DNA of 64,000 nt from Tabrizicola piscis (GTDB lineage: Bacteria; Pseudomonadota; Alphaproteobacteria; Rhodobacterales; Rhodobacteraceae), in NCBI RefSeq assembly GCF_003940805.1, contig NZ_CP034328.1:1966001-2030000 (forward strand), in the 5' to 3' direction. Each line of letters begins with the position of its first letter. Position 1 is the first letter of the stretch. The position numbers and the translations under genes were made by a program. Positions 57,882-64,000 of the stretch are shown here, in pieces. The notes under the pieces were generated by a model, which was not told the DNA's origin, did no database searches, and saw only the letters and a list, made by a program, of their open reading frames with translations.

Positions 57882-59858
57882 ATGACCCAGCACCCCCGCC
57901 TGATGTCCCCCCTGAAGCTCCGCGATCATACGCTGCGCAACCGGATCGTGTTCGGCGCGCACACGGCCAACATGTCGGATCAGGGCATACCGGGGCCGCG
58001 CTTTGGCAAGTACCTGCTGGAGCGGGCCCTTGGGGGGGCGGCGATGATCGTGGCGGAACCAGTGCCGGTGCACCGGACCGGCGTGCTGACCCGGGGGAAT
58101 TTCCTGCATGCCGACGATGCGGTGATCCCGGCGTTCCGGACCATCACCGATGAAGTGAAGGACGCAGGCGCGGTGATCCTGCAGCAGCTTTACCACATCG
58201 GCGCGCATGGCGATGCGGACCTGAGCTTTGCGCCGCATTGGTCACCGTCCGGCGGGCCGTCCTACCATGACAGCGACGGCAGCCATGCGATGACCGGGGC
58301 CGAGGTCGAGGAATTGCTGGAAGCCCATGTCGCCGCAGCGGTGCGGGCCAAGGCGGCGGGGTTTCAGGGGGTTGAGGTCTGGGCGGCCTATCATTCGCTG
58401 CTGGACCAGTTCTGGACGCCATGGTCGAACCAGCGAACGGACAAGTGGGGTGGCAGCCTTGAAAACCGCACGCGCTTTTCGCGCGAACTGATCGAACGGG
58501 TGCGGCGCGCCTGTGGCGATGGGTTCATCGTTGGTCTGGCGATCAGCTATTCCCCGGCCTATGAGGTCACGCTGCAAGCCGAAGCGCTGTGCGAGATCGT
58601 GGCCTTGCACGACCGCACCGGGCATGTGGATTATGTGACCGTAGGGTCAGGCTCCTACCTTGACTTCGAGGCAATCATCCCGCCGTTCACCCATGCGGAA
58701 AAGCTGACGACACCCCTTACACAACAGCTGAAATCGGTGCTGACACACGCGGTCGTCACGTCAGAGGCCGGAGTCCGGACCCCCGAGAATGGCGAGGCGA
58801 TCATCGCCTCAGGCCTTGCCGATCTGGTCAGCATCGTGCGGGGCCAGATCGCCGACCCGCATCTGGCGCGGAAAGTGGCGGAGGGGCGGCCGCAGGACAT
58901 CCGGGGCTGCATCTCCTGCAACCAGATGTGCTGGGGGCGACGGTCGCGCGATTACTGGATCTCCTGTCTCATCAACCCCTCGGCAGGGCGTGAGTTCGAA
59001 TGGGGCGGAGATCGGTTCACCCCCACGGCAAAGCCGCAGGATGTGCTGGTTGTCGGCGCCGGGCCCGCCGGGCTGGAGGCGGCGCGGGTGGCGGCGGAGC
59101 GCGGGCACCGGGTGGAGGTGGTGGAGGCATCCAGCATGGTCGGCGGGCAGTTCCGGCTGGCAGGGATGCAGCCCCGGCGCGGGCAAATCCTTGACCTGCT
59201 GGACTGGTACGAGCGGCAGTTTGACCGGCTGGGCGTGGTGCTGCGGCTGAACACCTTCCTTGAGGCTGAGGAAGTCGCAGCCCACCCAGCGGGGGTGGTC
59301 GTGGTGGCCACAGGGTCCCTGCCAGACGAGAGCGGCTTTCAACGTTGGGTTCCGGCTGAGGCGCGGCTGCCGGGGATCGAGACCGGGGGCGTCTGGTCGC
59401 CCGAAGCGGTCTTGCGGCGTGAGGCCCGGCTGGGCGATGCGGTCGTGGTCTATGACGAGGGCGGCAACTGGCGCGGGGTTGGCACGGCCTGGGCACTGGC
59501 TGAACAGGGCAAGCAGGTGACCGTGGTCACCCCCGACCCCTTTGTCGGCAAGGAGATTGCCCGGACGGCCGCCGACGGCCCAGCGCGGCGGCGGATGGGG
59601 GCGCTTGGCGTGCGGATGCTGGCTGAACACCGGCTGGTGCGCTGGCATGGCAACGGGGTGACGGTGCGGTCCTTCCTGACGGGTGAGGATGAGGTGATCC
59701 CGGCCTCTGCCCTTGTCATGGCCACCACCAACCGCGCCTTTGACCCTTTGCCCGAAACCATCCCCGGCAAGGCGCTGCACCGGATCGGCGATTGCTCCGC
59801 CCCAAGGCTTGCGGCCTATGCATTTCATGAGGGGCGAAAGCTGGGGCTGGCGCTTTAG
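57882..59858 (+). CDS. Old Yellow Enzyme-type Fe-S/FAD oxidoreductase
   Basis: A 658-residue three-cofactor enzyme like trimethylamine dehydrogenase or 2,4-dienoyl-CoA reductase. Residues ~1-335 form the FMN barrel (LRNRIVFGAHTANMS; QLYHIGAH; DKWGGSLENRTRF); Cys343, 346, 350 and 362 (CISCNQMCWG, then ISC) bind a [4Fe-4S] cluster; VVGAGPAGLEAARVA (about 390-404) binds FAD or ADP; a second dinucleotide domain follows. The substrate is unknown: an amine or an enoyl compound. ATG 57882 has GGAGG six bases upstream; the longer frame adds 14 residues without family support. Confidence 0.88.
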   Translation: MTQHPRLMSPLKLRDHTLRNRIVFGAHTANMSDQGIPGPRFGKYLLERALGGAAMIVAEPVPVHRTGVLTRGNFLHADDAVIPAFRTITDEVKDAGAVILQQLYHIGAHGDADLSFAPHWSPSGGPSYHDSDGSHAMTGAEVEELLEAHVAAAVRAKAAGFQGVEVWAAYHSLLDQFWTPWSNQRTDKWGGSLENRTRFSRELIERVRRACGDGFIVGLAISYSPAYEVTLQAEALCEIVALHDRTGHVDYVTVGSGSYLDFEAIIPPFTHAEKLTTPLTQQLKSVLTHAVVTSEAGVRTPENGEAIIASGLADLVSIVRGQIADPHLARKVAEGRPQDIRGCISCNQMCWGRRSRDYWISCLINPSAGREFEWGGDRFTPTAKPQDVLVVGAGPAGLEAARVAAERGHRVEVVEASSMVGGQFRLAGMQPRRGQILDLLDWYERQFDRLGVVLRLNTFLEAEEVAAHPAGVVVVATGSLPDESGFQRWVPAEARLPGIETGGVWSPEAVLRREARLGDAVVVYDEGGNWRGVGTAWALAEQGKQVTVVTPDPFVGKEIARTAADGPARRRMGALGVRMLAEHRLVRWHGNGVTVRSFLTGEDEVIPASALVMATTNRAFDPLPETIPGKALHRIGDCSAPRLAAYAFHEGRKLGLAL

Positions 59859-59862
59859 CGGG

Positions 59863-60528
59863 CTAGAACGGCGTCGGGGCCGTAAAGGTCACGCGGTCGC
59901 CCGTGGTGGGATGGTGCAGGGACAGCGTCTCGGCATGCAGCATCAGGCGGGGGTACAGCCGTGAGGTTTCGGGGGCGTAGATCTGATCGCCGATGATCGG
60001 GTGACCAAGGGCAAGCATATGGACGCGAAGCTGATGGCTGCGCCCGGTATGCGGGGTCAGCCGCACCCGCGTTTCGGTCTCGCCACGGTCGATGACCTGC
60101 CAGTCAGTCTGCGCGGGGCGACCGGCGGGATCAACTTTCTGGCGCGGGCGATAGTCCCAGTCGCTGGCAAGCGGCAGATCCAGCGTGCCGCTGTCCCCCT
60201 CCACCCGCCCGTGGACCCGGGCGATATAGGTCTTCTGCGCGCGGCGGTGCTCAAACTCTTGCCCAAGAAAACCCTGCGCCTGCTTGGTCCGGGCGAAGAT
60301 AATGACACCCGACGTATCGCAATCCAGCCGATGCACCGTCAGCGCGTCCCAGCGCGCGGCCTGCAGGCGGGTGATCAGACAGTCCTGCCGGTTTTCCAGC
60401 TTGCCCGGCACGGTCAGAAGACCCGCAGGCTTGTCCAGAACAAGGATGGCGGCATCCTCATGCAGGATCTGCAGCGGCGTGTCCGGCGGATCATAGGCGA
60501 AATCCGGGATCAGTGAGGGCTTATGCAA
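59863..60528 (-). CDS. rluA: RluA-family pseudouridine synthase
   Basis: A 221-residue pseudouridine synthase that changes uridines in rRNA/tRNA. HRLDCDTSGVIIFART contains the catalytic Asp; LTPHTGRSHQLRVHM and GHPIIGDQIYAP are the other motifs. The small size without an S4 domain fits RluA, which acts on 23S U746 and tRNA U32. It starts with TTG at 60528 (GAGGGG eight bases upstream), overlapping the homocysteine methyltransferase stop by eight bases. It converges with the oxidoreductase gene. Confidence 0.92.
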   Translation of the reverse strand: MHKPSLIPDFAYDPPDTPLQILHEDAAILVLDKPAGLLTVPGKLENRQDCLITRLQAARWDALTVHRLDCDTSGVIIFARTKQAQGFLGQEFEHRRAQKTYIARVHGRVEGDSGTLDLPLASDWDYRPRQKVDPAGRPAQTDWQVIDRGETETRVRLTPHTGRSHQLRVHMLALGHPIIGDQIYAPETSRLYPRLMLHAETLSLHHPTTGDRVTFTAPTPF

Positions 60529-61411
60529 TCTGGTGCCCCTCGGCTGTCAGGCGGGCGTGAAGGTGGCGGATATGGGCGGGGCCAACCTCGCAACAGCCGC
60601 CGATCAGGGTGGCCCCTTGCGCAACCCAGCCCAGCGCGAAAGCGGTATAGCGTTCTGGCGTCAGGTCATGCCGCGCACCATAGGCGGGAGCGCTGGTGCC
60701 ATGGGTGTGGGGCTCGATTTCCGAAAAGCCGTTGGCATAGGCGCCGAAGGCCAGGCCAAAGGCTTTGAGCTGGTCAAGGGCGGCCGACATCGCCTCGGGC
60801 ATCGAACAGTTGGCGAGGATGGCATCTGCGGGTGTCTCCCAAAGCACCTCGGCCAAGGCGGCGACGGGTTCGCCGGACCGCAGGCGCGTGCCGTCGCGGT
60901 CATGCACCGAGACGCTGAGCCAGACCGGGCGGTCGGTCGTGCGGGCACCCTTCAGGGCGCCACGCGCGAGGTCGAGCGATGAAATCGTCTCGATCAGGAT
61001 GACATCGACATGCGGGGCAAGGAGGCGGGCTTTCTCGGCGTAGAGACTGGTGGAAACTTCAACGGGCGGCGTAAGATCGGGGCGGTAGCTTTCACCCAAA
61101 GGGCCCATGGAACCTGCGATCAGGCCACGGCCGGCGGTGGCGCGGGCCTCATGCGCCTCTGCCAAGGCACGCAGGTGGAGCGCGTGGTAAAGCGCGTCAA
61201 GGCCGTGCGGCTGCAGCCGGTCATGCAGGATGTTGTAGGTGTTGGTGGTGGCAAGGCTGGCACCGGCGGCGAAGTAATCTTCATGGATGGCACGGACAAG
61301 GCCGGGGTGGTCCAGCATGACGCGGGTGGCCCAAAGGGGGCCGGGGTCGGCACCCGCGCGGGCGATGAGTTCCTGGCCCATTCCGCCGTCAAGAAGGGTG
61401 ATTGTGGTCAT
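60521..61411 (-). CDS. Homocysteine S-methyltransferase family protein
   Basis: A 296-residue Zn-dependent methyltransferase. Zinc cysteines: ANCS (about residue 206) and GGCC (about 273). LLDGGMGQELIARAGAD and TNTYNILHDRL are family motifs. These enzymes move a methyl group to homocysteine from S-methylmethionine, betaine or similar donors. It may belong with the methionine-sulfoxide reductase gene upstream on the same strand, as methionine metabolism. It ends inside the rluA start. Confidence 0.9.
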   Translation of the reverse strand: MTTITLLDGGMGQELIARAGADPGPLWATRVMLDHPGLVRAIHEDYFAAGASLATTNTYNILHDRLQPHGLDALYHALHLRALAEAHEARATAGRGLIAGSMGPLGESYRPDLTPPVEVSTSLYAEKARLLAPHVDVILIETISSLDLARGALKGARTTDRPVWLSVSVHDRDGTRLRSGEPVAALAEVLWETPADAILANCSMPEAMSAALDQLKAFGLAFGAYANGFSEIEPHTHGTSAPAYGARHDLTPERYTAFALGWVAQGATLIGGCCEVGPAHIRHLHARLTAEGHQIA

Positions 61412-61452
61412 GGGTCTTGGTCCTTTTGGGGGGTCTACTTTGCCCGGCCCCG

Positions 61453-61469
61453 GGGGGTTTCACACCCCC
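61453..61469. terminator. Possible G/C hairpin terminator
   Basis: GGGGGT (61453-61458) and ACCCCC (61464-61469) with a 5-base loop, ten bases after the minus-strand fRMsr stop codon. No T-run; weak evidence. Confidence 0.35.
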
Positions 61470-61478
61470 AAGACCCCC

Positions 61479-61946
61479 TCAAAGTGTTGCATCTTGGAAG
61501 ACTTCGGCGAGGAGCGGGACGAGCCATGCCTCATCCTCGGGCGTGAAGGCGGCGGGGGTGTCGCTGTCAAGGTCGAGGACACCGAGGAGGGTACCTTTGC
61601 CGTTCCAGACCGGCAGGACCAGTTCGCTGCGGGTGCTGGAGGCGCAGGCGATGTGGTCGGGGAAGGCATCCACGTCGGGGACGTTCTGGACTTGGCCGGT
61701 ACGGGCCGCCGCACCACAGACGCCGCGCGAGAAGGGGATGACAAGGCAGCCGTGGCCGCCCTGGTAGGGGCCGATCTTGAGCAGGTCAGGGGCCACGACG
61801 CGGTAAAAGCCCGTCCAGTCGGCGAAGGGGTGGGCGTGGTGAATCTCGCAGACCACCGTGGCCATAAGGGCGACGGTGTCCGTCTCCCCCTGCGTGAGGG
61901 CGCGGATGGCGGCGGTGATGGCGGGACGGTCGAGATCAGTAGCCAA
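61479..61946 (-). CDS. Free methionine-(R)-sulfoxide reductase (GAF domain)
   Basis: A 155-residue GAF-fold enzyme that reduces free methionine-R-sulfoxide in the cytoplasm. Cysteines in SRGVCGAAART and HIACASSTRSELVLPV match the catalytic and resolving positions of fRMsr (MsrC); WTGFYRV is typical. It starts with TTG at 61946, overlapping the gamma-glutamyltransferase stop by 11 bases, so it is coupled to that gene. Confidence 0.9.
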   Translation of the reverse strand: MATDLDRPAITAAIRALTQGETDTVALMATVVCEIHHAHPFADWTGFYRVVAPDLLKIGPYQGGHGCLVIPFSRGVCGAAARTGQVQNVPDVDAFPDHIACASSTRSELVLPVWNGKGTLLGVLDLDSDTPAAFTPEDEAWLVPLLAEVFQDATL

Positions 61947-63510
61947 GGGCGCAGCCGTCCTTTCTGGGGTCCGAGGCGCCGATCAGGATATCTCCATCCA
62001 GCAGGATCGCCTGGGCACCGCCGATGGGCGTTTCGGGGATGTTGACGTCATGGCCCATGGCGGCAAGGTCGGCGCGGACGGCGTCGGAATAGCCGCGTTC
62101 GACCTGCATCCCCTCGGCGCCCGAGAAGCAGCGCGGGGCATCGATGGCCGATTGCGGGTCCATGTCGAAATCGGTGAGGTTCGAGACGAAACGGGCGTGG
62201 CCGGTGGACTGGTAGGCTCCGCCCATGACGCCAAAGGGCATGATGACGCGGCCGTTCTTGCGGATCATGCCGGGGATGATGGTGTGCATCGGACGCTTGC
62301 CGGGGCCAGCCTCGTTCGGATGCCCCTCTGCCAGTGTAAACCCGGCACCGCGGTTCTGGAAGTTGATGCCGAATTTCGACGACGCGAGGCCGGAGCCGAA
62401 GCCCCAGAACACCGAATAGATCAGCGAGACAGCCATGCGGTCACGGTCAACCACGGTAATATAGATGGTGTCCTTGTGCACAGCCTCGGTCAGGGGGGCG
62501 GCTTGCGCCATGGCGCGGCTGGGGTCGATCAGCGCGGCAAGTTTGGCTGCGGTGTCGGGCGACAGCATGTGATCCAGCCGTGTGGTGTGGGCAGGGTCGG
62601 CGATAAAGCGGTTGCGGGCATCGTAGGCAAGCTTCGTCGCCTCAGCCTCGATATGGGCGCGCTGGGTGCCGAAGGGGTCCATCGCCTTGATATTAAAGTG
62701 TTTCAGGATGTTCAGAAGCAGGATGGCCGTCGCACCCTGGCCATTTGGCGGGTGTTCGACCAGTTCGATCCCCTGATAGGGGCCAGAGACCGGGGCGGTG
62801 TAATCGCAGGCGGTGCTGGCCAGATCGTCCAGCGTGTGGGTGCCGCCAAGCGCCTGAAGCGAGGTGATCATATCCTCGGCCACCTCACCTTCGTAGAACC
62901 CGGCGCGGCCTTCCTTTGCGATGCGGCGGAAGACTTCGGCCTGACCGGGCGCGCGGAAAATCTGGCCGACGGTGGGGGCCTGTCCGTTCAGGGTGAAGAA
63001 GTCGCGGGCGGCGCCTTTCAGGCTGGGCAGATCATCGGCCCAGTCAAAGGCCACGCGGGGAGCGACGGGGATGCCTTCCTCGGCGTAGTGGATCGCGGGG
63101 GCGACGATGTCGGCAAGGGGCTTCAGACCGTAGTCGGCATTCAGGCGGCAGAAGGCGTCGATCGCGCCGGGCAGGGTGACGGCCTCAACCGCCTGGATCG
63201 GCATCGCGGTCAGGCCACGGGCGCGGAGGGCTGCGGCGTCAAGACCTTTCGGCGCGCGGCCGGAGCCGTTCAGGGCGACGATTTCTTCGCTTCCGGCGGG
63301 CTTCACCAGCACGAAGCAATCACCACCAATCCCGGTCATCTGCGGTTCGGCAATGCCAAGCACCAGCGCCCCGGCAATGGCGGCATCGGCGGCGTTGCCA
63401 CCGGATTTCAGCACCTCGATCGCGACTTGGGCCGCGATGGGGTGCGAAGTGGAACAGAGCCCGTTCCGCGCATAGACGGCAGAGCGGCCCGGAAGATGAA
63501 GATCGCGCAT
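61936..63510 (-). CDS. Gamma-glutamyltransferase family protein
   Basis: A 524-residue Ntn-hydrolase proenzyme. Such proteins cut themselves before a Thr, which then attacks gamma-glutamyl bonds or related amides. The expected site is HKDTIYITVVDRDRMAVS, with Thr in the place of the TTH motif (DTIY here, so the second Thr is replaced by Ile). ALEIGRAPK-like loop is GSGRAPKGLDA. No signal peptide, so it may be a cytoplasmic paralogue such as an oxamate amidohydrolase rather than true GGT. ATG 63510 is chosen with GGGGGG four bases upstream; TTG 63522 is possible. Confidence 0.85.
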   Translation of the reverse strand: MRDLHLPGRSAVYARNGLCSTSHPIAAQVAIEVLKSGGNAADAAIAGALVLGIAEPQMTGIGGDCFVLVKPAGSEEIVALNGSGRAPKGLDAAALRARGLTAMPIQAVEAVTLPGAIDAFCRLNADYGLKPLADIVAPAIHYAEEGIPVAPRVAFDWADDLPSLKGAARDFFTLNGQAPTVGQIFRAPGQAEVFRRIAKEGRAGFYEGEVAEDMITSLQALGGTHTLDDLASTACDYTAPVSGPYQGIELVEHPPNGQGATAILLLNILKHFNIKAMDPFGTQRAHIEAEATKLAYDARNRFIADPAHTTRLDHMLSPDTAAKLAALIDPSRAMAQAAPLTEAVHKDTIYITVVDRDRMAVSLIYSVFWGFGSGLASSKFGINFQNRGAGFTLAEGHPNEAGPGKRPMHTIIPGMIRKNGRVIMPFGVMGGAYQSTGHARFVSNLTDFDMDPQSAIDAPRCFSGAEGMQVERGYSDAVRADLAAMGHDVNIPETPIGGAQAILLDGDILIGASDPRKDGCALGY

Positions 63511-63757
63511 GATACCCCCCAAAGGTTTGGGGCCAAGCTAGGACCCCGGGCCGGCAATGCCAAGAGGGAGAAGCGCCAAGGTACCCCGCACGGGGTCGGC
63601 GCTGGGGGGTCCGGATGCGAGGGGCAGGCTGCAGGGACGGCGGGCTTTGAACAGTCAAAAGAGGTTCTGGAAACTGCGTCTGACGATGGCGAAGGACCAG
63701 CTTTCGCTGCGCAGTGGAGGTTGGGCAGCAAGACTGGGCATTGCAGTCATCCAGCCT

Positions 63758-64000
63758 TCAGATGGGGACCACGAAGCCAAGCCGGTTCTGCTGCCCGTGG
63801 CGGGAATATTCCAGGTCCCGCGTCAGGCGGCGGATCAGATACCAGCCGAAGCCGCCTTCGGGCAGGTCGCCAAGCTGCATGTCGCCCAGACGCAGATCAG
63901 GAAACCCTTCGCGCTGCGCAGGGTGCTTGCCGACAGGCAGTTGGCCGCCGGGCATCGGGTTGCCTTCATCGGTCACCAGGCATTCCAGCCCTGCCCCGGT
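63758..64000 (-). CDS. ATP-binding anti-sigma-type kinase, C-terminal part (cut by window edge)
   Basis: The reading frame is open to the window's right edge and its start lies outside. The visible 80 residues show the end of an HATPase_c domain: DEGNPMP (N/G1-like box, DxG) and LPEGGFGWYLIRRLTRDLEYSRH (G2 box), then QNRLGFVVPI. This is the C-terminus seen in RsbW/SpoIIAB-like serine kinases that control sigma factors or partner-switch phosphatases. The partner cannot be seen. The 247 bases between it and the gamma-glutamyltransferase start hold no gene that I can support. Confidence 0.75.
   Translation of the reverse strand, partial: TGAGLECLVTDEGNPMPGGQLPVGKHPAQREGFPDLRLGDMQLGDLPEGGFGWYLIRRLTRDLEYSRHGQQNRLGFVVPI

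Noticed and set aside
63511..63757. Hidden gene between gamma-glutamyltransferase and the partial kinase gene
   Set aside because: Open frames there overlap the flanking gene ends and have no ribosome site or family pattern.

Overview
The window reads as a chromosomal segment of an alphaproteobacterium of the Rhodobacteraceae (Rhodobacter, Gemmobacter or Tabrizicola type). The basis is high G+C (about 63-65% by eye) and several family-typical genes: DUF1523, a DUF6638-type protein, a TIGR02302/DUF4175 protein, TrcR (DUF1013), a DUF3576 lipoprotein before leuS, a short aa3 oxidase subunit IV, COQ9, and the order argH-lptM-like-lysA-TIGR02302. Genes are dense, no gene-free stretch exceeds 300 bases, and many junctions are 4-nt ATGA/GTGA/TTGA overlaps. 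I found no tRNA, rRNA, CRISPR array, prophage or transposase.

Layout. 1-9.1 kb: three co-directional membrane/unknown genes, an unknown gene with a possible DD-peptidase-like motif, then pheT (no pheS here), a DUF1624 acyltransferase and the TIGR02302 protein on the minus strand. 9.1-15.8 kb: lysA, DUF2834, LptM-like lipoprotein and argH (minus), a divergent TlpA-like thioredoxin, a RES/Xre toxin-antitoxin pair, xthA and an alpha/beta hydrolase. 15.8-24.4 kb: a candidate small RNA, an OmpR-type response regulator, ribA-YkuD, a GH13 amylosucrase-like enzyme, a tightly coupled four-gene operon of unknown function around a Tat-exported FAD oxidoreductase, and yggS. 24.5-31.5 kb: porin, then DUF3576-leuS-lptE-holA, OsmC and a small unknown gene. 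31.6-39.6 kb: LysR regulator, glycosyltransferase, and a polyamine-type ABC transporter (potD-A-B-C) ending in a gamma-aminobutyraldehyde dehydrogenase, which looks like a putrescine uptake and catabolism operon. 39.7-49.4 kb: trcR, secreted RNase T2, quinone oxidoreductase-coq9, rpsU, nucleotide-sugar epimerase, lrp/ald divergent pair, heme membrane protein, mscL, GST, tsaC. 49.5-56.1 kb: acyl-CoA dehydrogenase, MBL hydrolase, DUF6173-like protein, cytochrome oxidase subunit IV, a lipoprotein, and the mobA-mobB-unknown-GNAT operon. 56.3-64 kb: aldehyde dehydrogenase, an Old Yellow Enzyme/Fe-S/FAD oxidoreductase, rluA-homocysteine methyltransferase, fRMsr and gamma-glutamyltransferase genes, and the 3' end of an anti-sigma-type kinase gene cut by the window edge.

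The least ordinary content is intergenic. (1) Five copies of a modular palindrome (module A GATTTC..GAAATC, optional module B CCGGAGC..GCTCCGG, module C CGGAGTTTT..AAAACTCCG) lie between genes, usually next to a stop codon, with compensatory base changes that keep the stems paired. (2) Five copies of a G-rich repeat combine a 9-bp hairpin with four G-runs able to form a G-quadruplex; one lies inside the lptE reading frame and two sit just upstream of start codons. (3) A ~100-nt candidate small RNA with an anti-Shine-Dalgarno segment and a strong intrinsic terminator follows the response regulator gene. Sequence positions and motifs are read directly; family assignments are from memory of protein families and could not be searched here.
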